DNA of 64,000 nt from an uncultured Ruminococcus sp. (GCA_947624255.1 CANQJO010000005.1:1-64000), one strand, 5' to 3'. Positions 30,961-40,650 are shown, numbered from the stretch's first letter. The notes: generated by a model from the sequence alone, not told the origin. A program made the numbers and translations.

Positions 30961-33462
30961 ATGAAAATCAAAAAATTTGGAGCAGTATCTGCGGCTCTTA
31001 TGATAGCGGTCAGTGCAGTACCGTCACTTCTGAGCACAGCTCCTGCTTCGGCAAAGTACGGCACGGGAAAGAACGTGGTGGAATACCTCGACAGGGGTAT
31101 CAGCGCTGTCAATACCGGAAACGGCATGATGGTAAGCTGGAGATTCCTTGCCAACGATCCCGATGATGCTGTTTTCAACCTTTACCGTGACGGAGAGCTT
31201 ATCTACACAAGCGAGGGAAACAGCGCTACATCGTTCCTTGATGCCGGAGGAAATGCATCGTCAGCTTACAGAGTCGATACACTCTCGGGCGGTACGGTGA
31301 TCTCAAGGGACGACTGCTCCATGATCTCGGGTGAGTCATATTTTGACATTCCGCTCGATGTTCCGACAGGCGGCGATGATTATACGTACTCTCCGAATGA
31401 CTGCTCTGTAGGAGATGCTGACGGTGACGGACAGTATGAGATCTTCGTGAAGTGGGATCCGAGCAACTCTAAGGATAATTCACAGAGCGGCTACACAGGA
31501 AATGTCTATATTGATTGCTACAGGCTTGACGGCAAAAAGCTCTGGCGTGTCGATCTGGGAAAAAATATCCGTGCAGGAGCGCATTATACTCAGTTTCTCG
31601 TTGCCGACTTTGATCTTGACGGCAAGGCTGAAATGACCTGCAAGACCGCTGACGGCACGGTTGACGGCACGGGCAAAGTGATAGGAGATGCCTCAAAGGA
31701 CTACCGCAACAGCAGCGGTTATATTCTCAGCGGTCCCGAATATTACACCCTCTTTGACGGCATGACAGGTGCGGCTCTCGATACCGTGGATTATGAATAT
31801 CCCAGAGGAGAAGTCTCGAAAAAGACATGGGGCGATGACTACGGCAATCGCTGTGACAGATTCCTCGGTGCGGTATGCTGTCTTGACGGCATACACCCAA
31901 GCGCTGTTTCGGTACGAGGATACTATACCCGTATGACTGCCGTTGCATATGATGTCGTTGATAAAAAGCTCGTAAAACGCTGGGGATATGACACCGGCTT
32001 TGCGGCAAGCTCCTACACCGGCTACGGCAACGGAAATCACAACTGTATGCCTGCTGATGTTGACGGTGACGGCAAAGAGGAGCTTTTCATAGGAGCTGTC
32101 TGCCTCGATGATGACGGTTCTGTTCTATGGTCAACGAACCTCGGTCACGGCGATGCAATGCACCTCAGCGATTTCCTCCCCGACCGTCCGGGACTTGAAG
32201 CATGGGTATGCCACGAGCATGAGCCTTACGGACTCTCTCTCTTAGATGCAAAGGACGGTTCTATCATCTTCCACTACGATGATCCGAGCAATAAGGATAC
32301 CGGAAGATGTGCCGCAGGGAATATTTATGCCGGAAATCCCGGAGCTGAATTCTGGGGAGCACGTCAGGGAAGTGTGTTTGACGGCTCGGGAAATGCGGTC
32401 GATGGTGTTCCTGTTCCTGCGATGAATTTCCTCATTTACTGGGACGGCGATCTCGAACGTGAACTGCTCGACAATACGACAATATCAGAGATCACAGCCG
32501 ACAAGAAGATAAACACTCTGCTCAGCGCATCCGACTGCGGCTCTAATAACGGCACAAAGGCAACACCGAACCTCTCGGCTGATATTTTCGGAGACTGGCG
32601 TGAGGAGCTTATCCTCAGGACGAATGATAACAAGAGCCTGAGAATTTTCTGCACTCCGTATACTACCGACTACAGGATAACCACACTCATGCATGATGTA
32701 CAGTACAGAGGACAGGCGGCATCACAGCAGACCTCCTACAATCAGCCGCCCCACACCTCATTCTTCCTCGGAACGGGATACGAGCTTCCGGAAAGACCGA
32801 ATGTGACGGTCATGGCGAACGGAAACTCGATCGCTGACGGAAAGCTCATCACCTCGCTGAAAGTCAACGATAAGGACAACATCTACGAATGGTCGGTACA
32901 GCAGGAGCTTGGCGTTGGCAGCGATGTCTTCGGCGACAGAGCGTTCAAATTCGCAGACGTTCCCGATAAGCTCAAAGGTGCTGAATATGTGCGTTCAGCC
33001 TGCGATTCAAAGAGATATGCCGGTACTGAGGCGACATACTATGCCGGAGCTGATATCACGGCTTATATCGCCCTTGACTCACGTGTTGAGGAGATCCCCT
33101 CATGGCTTGCCGACTGGACAAAAACGGATATGACACTCGCCGATGACGGCGACCCCGTTGTAACGTATGTCGTCTACCAAAAGGACGTTCTTGCCGGCGA
33201 GCAGGTAACTCTCGGAGAGCTTTCAAACGGCAGTGTTGTGAATTATGTTGCAATGGCTGTGGAAAAGAAAGCAGTGGAATTTATCCCCGGAGATATTGAT
33301 GATACAAAAGTAGTTGACGCTTTCGATATGATAGAGATGCGCAAGGCTCTGTTTAATGCTCCCACAGATGAGAGGGCGTTCCTTGCGGCAGATATGGACG
33401 GCAGCGGAAATATAACTGTTGCCGATGCGGTGATACTGCAAAATCAGCTTCTCGGACGATAA
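30961..33462 (+). CDS. Cellulosomal rhamnogalacturonan lyase, PL11, with dockerin
   Basis: An 833-residue secreted pectin enzyme. A signal peptide (to about residue 32, ending APASA) is followed by a small N-terminal beta domain (EYLDRGISAVNTGNGMMVSWRFLANDPDDAVFNLYRDGE, split across a typical PL11 opening) and the eight-bladed propeller with calcium-loop motifs (DADGDGQYEIFVKWDPS; DFDLDGKAEMTCKTADGT; DVDGDGKEELFIG; HGDAMHLSDFLPDRPG; DIFGDWREELILRT). It cleaves the rhamnogalacturonan-I backbone by beta-elimination. The last ~60 residues are a dockerin (GDIDDTKVVDAFDMIEMRKAL; DMDGSGNITVADAVILQNQL). AAGGGG precedes the ATG. No promoter is clear because the repeat fills the upstream region. Confidence 0.94.
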   Translation: MKIKKFGAVSAALMIAVSAVPSLLSTAPASAKYGTGKNVVEYLDRGISAVNTGNGMMVSWRFLANDPDDAVFNLYRDGELIYTSEGNSATSFLDAGGNASSAYRVDTLSGGTVISRDDCSMISGESYFDIPLDVPTGGDDYTYSPNDCSVGDADGDGQYEIFVKWDPSNSKDNSQSGYTGNVYIDCYRLDGKKLWRVDLGKNIRAGAHYTQFLVADFDLDGKAEMTCKTADGTVDGTGKVIGDASKDYRNSSGYILSGPEYYTLFDGMTGAALDTVDYEYPRGEVSKKTWGDDYGNRCDRFLGAVCCLDGIHPSAVSVRGYYTRMTAVAYDVVDKKLVKRWGYDTGFAASSYTGYGNGNHNCMPADVDGDGKEELFIGAVCLDDDGSVLWSTNLGHGDAMHLSDFLPDRPGLEAWVCHEHEPYGLSLLDAKDGSIIFHYDDPSNKDTGRCAAGNIYAGNPGAEFWGARQGSVFDGSGNAVDGVPVPAMNFLIYWDGDLERELLDNTTISEITADKKINTLLSASDCGSNNGTKATPNLSADIFGDWREELILRTNDNKSLRIFCTPYTTDYRITTLMHDVQYRGQAASQQTSYNQPPHTSFFLGTGYELPERPNVTVMANGNSIADGKLITSLKVNDKDNIYEWSVQQELGVGSDVFGDRAFKFADVPDKLKGAEYVRSACDSKRYAGTEATYYAGADITAYIALDSRVEEIPSWLADWTKTDMTLADDGDPVVTYVVYQKDVLAGEQVTLGELSNGSVVNYVAMAVEKKAVEFIPGDIDDTKVVDAFDMIEMRKALFNAPTDERAFLAADMDGSGNITVADAVILQNQLLGR

Positions 33463-33467
33463 TACAG

Positions 33468-33497
33468 AAAAGCTCCCGTTTTCGGGAGCTTTTTTTA
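33468..33497. terminator. Bidirectional terminator after the PL11 gene
   Basis: AAAAGCTCCCG (33468-33478) pairs with CGGGAGCTTTT (33483-33493) around TTTT, followed by TTT. The A-rich left flank allows use by the convergent binding-protein gene ending at 33495. Confidence 0.92.
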
Positions 33498-34745
33498 TTC
33501 CGATATGATATATTCACGCAGCCGGGCGGCAGCATCATCAAGCGTGGCTTTGTCATACAGCACGAGATTGCTTGTCTCTATAAACTTGTCAATGACCGAT
33601 GTTGTCTCGATATACGGATCGAGCTGACCTATCAGATCGTTGCCCTCCATGACAAGCGATGCCTCATACTGCATACCGCTGAGCATACCCTCCTCCTCAA
33701 GATGTTTTTTCGCCGAGGAGCTGAGCGGTATTCCCTTTTCCGTGCCTTGCAAAACTGCCATTTCCTTGCTGTTAAGCAGAAAATCAAGCAGCATCGCTGA
33801 CTCTTTCGGGTGCTGAGTGTTCTTGCTGACAGCATACATGGTCGCAGGCTTTGCATACCAGCCTGAGCCGCTCTCCGCCGGGGAAAATGCCGTATAATCG
33901 GCAACAACGTACTCAAAGCCGTTTTCTATCGCAGTGCCGCAGTAACTTTCCGCATCGCTTATCCATGCGACCACTCCGGCATATGTACCGTCATTGATGT
34001 TGAGTCTCTCATAAAATTCAGCCTGCGGCAAAACCTTTTCATTGACAAGCCTGCAATAGAAATCTATCATCACGGCGATATCCTCCGTGGTGAAGTTAAG
34101 CGAGCTGTCCTCTTTGAGAAACGGCTTACCAAGCTGTTGTTCGGCGTAGGCGATGGAGTATATCCATATTGATTTTTCCGTTCCCGACATGGGGAACACT
34201 CCGTCAGGGCTCATGACCTTCGCTGCGGCAAATATATCCTCCCATGTCTGCGGAATATCAAGACCGTACTTGTTATATACGGTTTTATTGATGTAGACGG
34301 TCTGCGTATTCATGGCGATCGGGATAGCGTTGAGACTGCCGCTGACCATACCGTATTCAAGCATATTTTCATCAAATGCGGACAGGTCGATGTACTCCGA
34401 GAGCTTATTTATGTCGTAGTAGCCTGTACCGTCGGGAGAATACTCGTCAAGCCAGCCGAAATTTATCTGCATGACATCAGACTCCGTATCAGAGATCATG
34501 CGTATGCGTGTACGTGCTTCAAAGCCTGACCATTCCGAATAGCTGCACGTTACTTTAATGTCCGGGTGGAGCTTCTCAAACTCCTCGACAGCGGCAAGAG
34601 TGTACTCGTTTCTGCCGTCATTGCCCCACCATGAAAGAGTTATCTCTGTCTTCTCGTTTTTAGCCGTGACAACAGAATGATCTCCGCAGCCCGCAGCGAG
34701 TATCATTATTGATAAAGCGGCGGCTGTCAAGCATAGTGATCTCAT
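33495..34745 (-). CDS. Second orphan extracellular solute-binding lipoprotein (family 1)
   Basis: A 416-residue lipoprotein with lipobox LAAGC (Cys near residue 20) and a typical carbohydrate-binding family-1 layout (EITLSWWGNDGRNEYTLAAVEEFEKLHP, split; DVMQINFGWLDEYSPDG; NAIPIAMNTQTVYINKTVYNKYGLDIPQTWEDIF; HPKESAMLLDFLLNSKEM). Its ATG overlaps the stop of the diguanylate cyclase gene by four bases (ATGA), so the two are made together. No transporter permease or ATPase is present, and a sensing role with the cyclase is inferred. Confidence 0.9.
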   Translation of the reverse strand: MRSLCLTAAALSIMILAAGCGDHSVVTAKNEKTEITLSWWGNDGRNEYTLAAVEEFEKLHPDIKVTCSYSEWSGFEARTRIRMISDTESDVMQINFGWLDEYSPDGTGYYDINKLSEYIDLSAFDENMLEYGMVSGSLNAIPIAMNTQTVYINKTVYNKYGLDIPQTWEDIFAAAKVMSPDGVFPMSGTEKSIWIYSIAYAEQQLGKPFLKEDSSLNFTTEDIAVMIDFYCRLVNEKVLPQAEFYERLNINDGTYAGVVAWISDAESYCGTAIENGFEYVVADYTAFSPAESGSGWYAKPATMYAVSKNTQHPKESAMLLDFLLNSKEMAVLQGTEKGIPLSSSAKKHLEEEGMLSGMQYEASLVMEGNDLIGQLDPYIETTSVIDKFIETSNLVLYDKATLDDAAARLREYIISE

Positions 34746-36253
34746 TTCTTATCCGCCTCCCGTTCAGGTAATTCATCATAGAAGGTGTACATATCTTTTC
34801 CGCTTTTTTTAGAGAGATACAGAGCCTTATCCGATGCTGCATACAGCTCTGTAAAGGTAGAGCCGTTATCGGGGAAAAGAGCAGCTCCGATGCTTGCCGA
34901 GATCTTGTATTTTCCGTCATCGCCGGTATAATTGCTGCGGAAAGCCTCGCAGAGCTGTTCGCACCTTGCCTTTACAAGCTCACGGAAAGTCCTGTCATCG
35001 GCAGGTATACTATTTATAAGCACGCAGAACTCATCACCGCCGATCCTGCCGAGATAGTCCTCATCGGAGAATACAGAGCGGAGAATGCTGCCTGTTTTTG
35101 CCAATACCTGATCGCCGTATGCGTGCCCGAGAGTATCGTTGACACCCTTGAAATTATCAATATCAAGAAGTATAACGGCATGGGGTTCGATAGTCAGAGA
35201 GTGATCGAGACGCTTTTCGGTAAGCTCTTCAAAAGATTTTTTGTTGAGCAGACCGGTGAGCTGATCGGTGCTTGCCTTGCTGTCAAGATTTGTAACGACC
35301 GAGTTTACGGGACGAGTTATAATGATAGAAAGCTCGATGCTCACAAGGATCGCCAGAATAGCGGCGATAACAGCAACCATTATGATATAATACTGCATCT
35401 CATTTTTTTCTTTGAGAATGATCTCCGTAGGGATAGAGCATATAACGAGCCAGTCTTCACCGCAGGAATTTACGGTAACGAGATATGAATCATCCAGGAT
35501 AGTTGAGGCATCTTTAGAGACAACACGTTTAACGAGCTCATCGGAAAGGGCAGTGCCGACCTCATTATTAACGGATGAGTAGATGATGTTATAATTTTTA
35601 TCGGTAAGACGGACATCCATGTCGGCAAGAGCCTGCGGATTATCAAAGACGCTTTCCAGCTCGGTCGCATAGAACGAGATAACGAGCAGAGCGTTCTCAT
35701 GTATCATTTTAACATAGTAGATGCGGTTGAAATTGCCCTTATACCCTGTGTACCAGCCGTCGTGAGTACGTTGGCGTGATACCATTGCGCTCAGATCATT
35801 GAACAGTGAGTCGCCAAAGAGATTAGTCGTGCCGTTTGATACCTTACCGACAGTGTGGTTATCACGGTAAACAATGCCGTAATCGAGGAAATTCTCCATG
35901 ATACAAAAGCTGTAGAGGGTGTCGGATATAGCCTTTTCGGTGTTGATAGCCTCGTACTCGTCATTGTCCTCAGCGGTCGAATCGTAGGTATAGGCATCTT
36001 CGGAGGCAAATGCAAGAGTACCGATCGACTCCATGCGTGCCAGATAGCTGTTCATATTGAGTTTCATCTGAACGTTCAGTGAGCTGACCAGAGAGCTTAC
36101 CTTTTTTTTCAGTACGTTATCGGTTTTATTTATGGCGAGGAGCGATACGATCAGGATAGAAACAATAATGATGGACGCATAGCCCAGTATCATTATGAGC
36201 GCCAGCCCCCGGATATTGCCTGTACCCGTCCTGCTGTGTTTCTGCTTTTCCAT
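34742..36253 (-). CDS. Membrane-bound diguanylate cyclase with extracellular Cache-like sensor
   Basis: A 503-residue protein. The first membrane helix (about 15-38) is followed by a ~240-residue extracellular sensor and a second helix (about 285-308), with a C-terminal GGDEF domain (TDQLTGLLNKKSFEEL; LLDIDNFKGVNDTLGHAYGDQVL; GRIGGDEFCVL; KISASIGAALFPDNG). The catalytic GGDEF is intact, so c-di-GMP synthesis is expected. The inhibitory RxxD site is absent (SDED in its place). It is coupled to the binding-protein gene by a 4-base overlap. AAGGAG precedes the ATG, with a promoter at 36310-36338. Confidence 0.9.
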   Translation of the reverse strand: MEKQKHSRTGTGNIRGLALIMILGYASIIIVSILIVSLLAINKTDNVLKKKVSSLVSSLNVQMKLNMNSYLARMESIGTLAFASEDAYTYDSTAEDNDEYEAINTEKAISDTLYSFCIMENFLDYGIVYRDNHTVGKVSNGTTNLFGDSLFNDLSAMVSRQRTHDGWYTGYKGNFNRIYYVKMIHENALLVISFYATELESVFDNPQALADMDVRLTDKNYNIIYSSVNNEVGTALSDELVKRVVSKDASTILDDSYLVTVNSCGEDWLVICSIPTEIILKEKNEMQYYIIMVAVIAAILAILVSIELSIIITRPVNSVVTNLDSKASTDQLTGLLNKKSFEELTEKRLDHSLTIEPHAVILLDIDNFKGVNDTLGHAYGDQVLAKTGSILRSVFSDEDYLGRIGGDEFCVLINSIPADDRTFRELVKARCEQLCEAFRSNYTGDDGKYKISASIGAALFPDNGSTFTELYAASDKALYLSKKSGKDMYTFYDELPEREADKK

Positions 36254-36309
36254 GTGGGATCTCCTTATTATCTGAATTTATCCGAAGTGCATAAAATATG
36301 ATCTTATAT

Positions 36310-36338
36310 ATTATACCATAAAGAAATAGAAAGTGCAA
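36310..36338 (-). promoter_or_regulatory. Extended -10 promoter of the cyclase/binding-protein operon
   Basis: Minus strand: TTGCAC (36333-36338), a 17-bp spacer ending TGG, and TATAAT (36310-36315), about 57 bases before the cyclase start. Confidence 0.7.
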
Positions 36339-36376
36339 GCGGCGCAGAGCCTGCGCACCCGATCACGCTGCCGGCG
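36336..36376 (+). repeat. Possible diverged fragment of the ~97-bp repeat
   Basis: Contains the palindrome GCGCAG-agc-CTGCGC followed by ACCCGATCACGCTGCCGG, resembling the GCTGCACCCATTCACGCTGTGCCGG part of the 97-bp repeat. It lies just after the protease stop and next to the cyclase promoter. The match is short, so homology is uncertain. It may also be the terminator hairpin of the protease gene. Confidence 0.35.
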
Positions 36377-36378
36377 GC

Positions 36379-38691
36379 TCACCGTATAACAGCCTCAGAC
36401 CAGTATTCCTGATCGTAGATATCGGTGAAGCAGTAGAGTATGCGTATATCTCCGTCACCGACAGGAGTGTTGGTTATCTGCATATTATCGGTCACAGTCA
36501 TAGGTTCGCCCAGATAGTATGAATCCTGATACTCCATATCGTCAGTGTAGAAATCGCAGATAAATTCCAGAACATCGCCCTCGTTAAGCTCGGTGAGATT
36601 TTTGGCAGCGGTGTCAGTCTCGTTGTTTTTATAGTCGGCAGATGCACCTGCAATGTACGAACTGTCTCCCTCAAATACAATTATGAGATTTACCCGCTCG
36701 CCGTTAAGCATTGCCGGAACGTATCCCATGTCAATATTTCCGTCGGCATTTTCGATCGTGTCGGTATGATAGTATGCCACGGGCTGACCGTTTATTGAGA
36801 CCCAATCCCCGTCAGTATCGGCAACGAGAGCGTCTCCGTCATAGCTGTAGATGTTGTCAAGTCCGAGATCTACCCAGCCGTCGCCGTCATAGTAGAACAT
36901 ATTCATGTCGATGCCGTGAACAAGCTCCCACTGCGATTCCGGAAGCTCCATATAATACTTGCCGTTTTTTTGCTCCCAGATAAGGTTTGACGGATCGAAA
37001 TAGTGCTGTGATACATACTCCGCCGAGGAATCAGCATCCTGCTCATTCATAAACTCTGTGTTGGAGCTGTCCAGTCCCTCGATGCTCTTGTCTGACGAGC
37101 CGCCTAAAAAGCTGCTTATGAGCTGCCCTATAATGCTTGGATCGGATGAGCCGCCCGAACCTCCGAGACCGAAGAGAGAACCGCTCGGAGAGGAAGTGCC
37201 TCCTGCGGCGATCTGACCGCTTGTCTCCATGCTTGCAAACTGCCTGATACACTTTGAGTATTCCGAATCCATACCGATCTGACTGTACGTACTGCACGCA
37301 GGATCAACATATGAGGTACGCTTGTACGGAAAGTATATGGAAACTCCGTAAGCATCGGTCATATTTGTTGAGGTGCGGTTGTATTTTACGGCATTTCTGA
37401 GTGCCTCGCCGAGAGCATCTCCCTCAGCGGTATCCATATTATACGCAAGGTGAACGAGATCGACCTGATCTATTTTTGAGCTTGATGCAAATTCTCTCGC
37501 AGAATACCTTGCATCGGAAACGGACTTGTAATCATTTCCGGTAATTTTTCCGCTGACAGACCTTGCAAAATCATTCAGCTTATCCGGAATGGTGTTTGAG
37601 AACTCCGCAAGGTCGATAACAGAGAGCGTTGTCTTCTGACCCTTGCATTTTTTTGCACATTCCGTAACGAAATCATCTACGATATTCTTGCCTATCTCCG
37701 TGGTAGGCATAGCCGTATTCTTGGCAAAGCTGTTGAGCCAGTTTGTATAGTACCAGCCTATGCCCGGCTCGGCCTCCTCGGAGGCTATGAGATAATCGGC
37801 ATAGCTGTCGAGCATAAGGGCATTTTCAGCCGTTGCCATAAGGCAGGCATCAAAGCCGATAAAATCGAACGTCACACCGCCGTTTTTCAAAGCCTTTGAG
37901 ATACCTGCAAGATCCATAGAGCCTTTCCGGGAGTTTTTCTCATCGTAGCCGTAGCCGCTTACCGAGCCGCCGCCGTGATCCCAGAGGATAAGCTCATTGC
38001 GGTTGGCAGGAAAATTCTTATTGCAGTATTTTATGAAAGATGAGAGCGTATCGGGATCGGTCATTGCCTTGCTGCCGTCATCGTCCACGAGGTTTCTGAT
38101 CTTTCCGCCGCTTATCTCATAGATCTGGTTCACCTTTGAGCTGATAGAGCTTGTTTTCCAGCCGTTACAGCCGCCTGTGTATACGATGAGATTGAAGTTA
38201 TCCCCGAAATTTTTGCTTGCGGCACGCATCTCTTCAAGGTCTGAGGAAGCCATGCCGTGCTTTGATTCAAGATCGGTACCGCACATATACACCATAAGGG
38301 TGACGGTATCCTTTTTGCCGCCCTTGATGACTGTTCTCTTTGCACGTGAGCCGGGTGCTACCGAATCGTTGACCTTTCCCTCACTGCTTGCGGAGTATCC
38401 TCCCGAACCGGAGTTTACGTATGTTTCGGTGCCGGTATCTCCCGAACCGCCCAAAAGACCGCTGATACCGCCGTCTTTGAGAAGTAAAATCAGTCCGACT
38501 ATGAGCACTATCGCACCTGCACCGCCGCCTGCGGCAGCACGTTTTGCCGTTGAGCCGCCTGAACTTTTTCCGGAGGAGTAGTCCTTAGAGCCGACACGCC
38601 CTGTGCCGAGTCCCTCACCTCTCCTGTGAACACCGTTTCCGCTGCTGCTTACGGTTTTCTTTCTTGCCTGCGGACGCTTATTATTATCCAT
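36379..38691 (-). CDS. Membrane-anchored clostripain-like (C11) cysteine protease
   Basis: A 770-residue protein. The first ~50 residues are basic and Ser/Gly-rich, then a single membrane helix (AGAIVLIVGLILLL region, about 55-75) leads to a Ser/Gly linker. The C11 peptidase domain (about 130-490) has TLMVYMCGTDLES, the catalytic His in ILWDHGGGS and the catalytic Cys in GFDACLMA. The last ~250 residues are beta-rich and of no recognised family. C11 enzymes cut after basic residues. The orientation suggests an extracellular protease tethered to the membrane. GGAGG precedes the ATG. It is the last gene of the LCP-TatD-PP2C-DUF4317 operon. Confidence 0.88.
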   Translation of the reverse strand: MDNNKRPQARKKTVSSSGNGVHRRGEGLGTGRVGSKDYSSGKSSGGSTAKRAAAGGGAGAIVLIVGLILLLKDGGISGLLGGSGDTGTETYVNSGSGGYSASSEGKVNDSVAPGSRAKRTVIKGGKKDTVTLMVYMCGTDLESKHGMASSDLEEMRAASKNFGDNFNLIVYTGGCNGWKTSSISSKVNQIYEISGGKIRNLVDDDGSKAMTDPDTLSSFIKYCNKNFPANRNELILWDHGGGSVSGYGYDEKNSRKGSMDLAGISKALKNGGVTFDFIGFDACLMATAENALMLDSYADYLIASEEAEPGIGWYYTNWLNSFAKNTAMPTTEIGKNIVDDFVTECAKKCKGQKTTLSVIDLAEFSNTIPDKLNDFARSVSGKITGNDYKSVSDARYSAREFASSSKIDQVDLVHLAYNMDTAEGDALGEALRNAVKYNRTSTNMTDAYGVSIYFPYKRTSYVDPACSTYSQIGMDSEYSKCIRQFASMETSGQIAAGGTSSPSGSLFGLGGSGGSSDPSIIGQLISSFLGGSSDKSIEGLDSSNTEFMNEQDADSSAEYVSQHYFDPSNLIWEQKNGKYYMELPESQWELVHGIDMNMFYYDGDGWVDLGLDNIYSYDGDALVADTDGDWVSINGQPVAYYHTDTIENADGNIDMGYVPAMLNGERVNLIIVFEGDSSYIAGASADYKNNETDTAAKNLTELNEGDVLEFICDFYTDDMEYQDSYYLGEPMTVTDNMQITNTPVGDGDIRILYCFTDIYDQEYWSEAVIR

Positions 38692-38757
38692 ATCCGACCT
38701 CCGTGATAATATATTTTTGAAATTGATCGTATGCAGAACGCAAAGCTCCGCCGCATA

Positions 38758-39885
38758 TCACAAGCTCACCGGCAGTCCGTTTATCTCTATCGTGGGATCA
38801 TCAAGATCTATCAGCAGGCATCGTCTGCCGTCCACTACACTTGTGCGGACTTTATCAGCCGCTGACGGCCGGATATTCACGGTGATGCCCGGCGAGCTGA
38901 GAACGGTCTTGTTTTCCACAAGATTGACCGCCGTAAGGGGCACATTTCCGCAGATCTTCTCATAAACCGGCTCGACCATATCCACACGCTCCTTCGGAAC
39001 GCCTATATCGCTGAGGATATCCTTTAGTTTAGCGTTGTCAATGACCGTCCGGTCGGTTTCGTCCTTATTATCCTCAACTACCTCACGGAGCTTCTCGTTC
39101 ACGGTATTGATCATCGTGTAGTCAAGATCGTCTCCCACAACGTTTTTCAGAATACTTCTGAAACTCTCCTTTTCGCTTTCGGCAGACATCACAAAGGTGC
39201 AGCCGAGGACGTTTTCAACTATTGAGATATTCGGTTCGCTGATCGATTTCGTATAATACATTACATGGTTCACATCGGTGCTTCTGTTGCTGAAAACGGG
39301 ATAGAGGAATCCGTCCGTAGGAGATTTGCTGATGATAAGCTCTGTATTGAGCTTTTTCGTTATCTCATTGTTGGAGGAGTCGAAAACAAAGCCGTCACTG
39401 CCCGTATTCACAGGGCAGAGAGCAGTGAGTATATAGCGGTAAAGCTCATCTTCGCCGTCAGCATACTCGTCATTTTTATTTTTTTTGCGTATCGCATATG
39501 TACAGTACGCTGTGATAACGGCGAACGGTCCCTCCCAGACGATATTATTTGCTATATGATGCAGAAAGTTCTCGCACACCGTTTCGTCTTTCAGCTCCGA
39601 TTTCAGAAGCGAATACAGGATATCCTGCGGCATTCCCTCATCGTAAGCCTCGTTGGGGAATTCGTACTCCACAAAAGCCTTTCCGACGTTAGTGTTCAGC
39701 ACCTTTTTCAGCGTATCGCTGTAGACATCGTGCTCCGCCCGTGACATTGTAAGACAGGAGCTCACGTTTTGGCAGCGAAGATTTTTCTCGGCATCAATAA
39801 AGCCGGTAAGTATGCGGTCCATGATGAAAAATCCGCTCTTATCGGAAAAATTCTTTTTGATCTCAGCAGTTTCCTTTTTATTCAT
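38758..39885 (-). CDS. DUF4317-type protein of unknown function
   Basis: A 375-residue soluble protein that resembles the DUF4317 family of Firmicutes (MNKKETAEIKKNF start, SGFFIMDRILTGFIDAEKN, FVEYEFPNEAYDEGMPQDILYSLLKSEL split over the early part, VMYYTKSISEPN and VLGCTFVMSAESEKESFRSIL later). No catalytic motif or membrane helix is evident. It lies 12 bases after the PP2C gene and before the protease gene, so it may be part of the same cell-envelope signalling unit, but that is inference. Confidence 0.7.
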   Translation of the reverse strand: MNKKETAEIKKNFSDKSGFFIMDRILTGFIDAEKNLRCQNVSSCLTMSRAEHDVYSDTLKKVLNTNVGKAFVEYEFPNEAYDEGMPQDILYSLLKSELKDETVCENFLHHIANNIVWEGPFAVITAYCTYAIRKKNKNDEYADGEDELYRYILTALCPVNTGSDGFVFDSSNNEITKKLNTELIISKSPTDGFLYPVFSNRSTDVNHVMYYTKSISEPNISIVENVLGCTFVMSAESEKESFRSILKNVVGDDLDYTMINTVNEKLREVVEDNKDETDRTVIDNAKLKDILSDIGVPKERVDMVEPVYEKICGNVPLTAVNLVENKTVLSSPGITVNIRPSAADKVRTSVVDGRRCLLIDLDDPTIEINGLPVSL

Positions 39886-39897
39886 ATGTATAACCTC

Positions 39898-40644
39898 TCA
39901 TTCATAATTTACAACAGCTATAATAGTGATATTGTCCCGGCAGTCCTTTTCTAAGGATCTGTCTGCCATCAGCCTTAGACGCTCCGGCATACTAACCGGC
40001 AATTCAAGTATCTCCTCAATATCAAGGGACGATACGTGATCCGAAAGTCCGTCGGTACACAGCAGCAGAACATCGCCCGCCTCCATGCCCTCTATGGGAG
40101 TGATGTCTATTTTCGGCGTGGCAGTAACATTCCCGAATGCCGGAAATATTATATTTCTGTGGATATGTGTCCTGCGCTGCTCCTTGGTGATCGAGCCCTC
40201 CTCATACAGAAGCTGCACCAGAGACTGATCCCGTGATATCTGACGCAGTCTGCCCCGCCGGAAGCGGTACAACCGTGAGTCACCCACATTGAAGGCAAGT
40301 ATGCCTCCGTTCTCGTCAACGGCTATGCCGCACAGCGTAGCCTGCATATTGTGAGCGTTGGGGTCTCCGGCACTGTATTCCGCAAGGCGGCGGTGTACAT
40401 CGTAAAGCCGCTGATCGAGGTGCATTCTGCCGTTATAGTGGATCTCTCCCACCATTTCAAGGCACATTTTTGATGCCACCTCTCCCGAACGTTCGCCCGA
40501 CACTCCGTCAGAGACAGCAGCTATGAACGGCGCTCCCGGAAATTGCTCGGTCTCACCGTTGTCAAGGACAGTCCTGCCGATGAGCAGAGCGTCCTCATTA
40601 TGGGGCATAACTCCCTTTTCAGTAATTCCGCAGCAGTAGTACAT
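39898..40644 (-). CDS. PP2C-family Ser/Thr protein phosphatase
   Basis: A 248-residue metal-dependent phosphatase. Motifs in order are NEDALLIG (metal Asp), FIAAVSDGVSGERSGEVAS (metal Asp/Gly), LAFNVGDSRLYRFRRGRL, LLLCTDGLSDHVSS and CRDNITIIAV. It should reverse Ser/Thr phosphorylation in the cytoplasm. No Hanks-type kinase is in this window, unlike the usual prpC-prkC pair. GAGGA precedes the ATG, and the gene starts six bases after tatD's stop. Confidence 0.93.
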   Translation of the reverse strand: MYYCCGITEKGVMPHNEDALLIGRTVLDNGETEQFPGAPFIAAVSDGVSGERSGEVASKMCLEMVGEIHYNGRMHLDQRLYDVHRRLAEYSAGDPNAHNMQATLCGIAVDENGGILAFNVGDSRLYRFRRGRLRQISRDQSLVQLLYEEGSITKEQRRTHIHRNIIFPAFGNVTATPKIDITPIEGMEAGDVLLLCTDGLSDHVSSLDIEEILELPVSMPERLRLMADRSLEKDCRDNITIIAVVNYE

Positions 40645-40650
40645 ATACGA

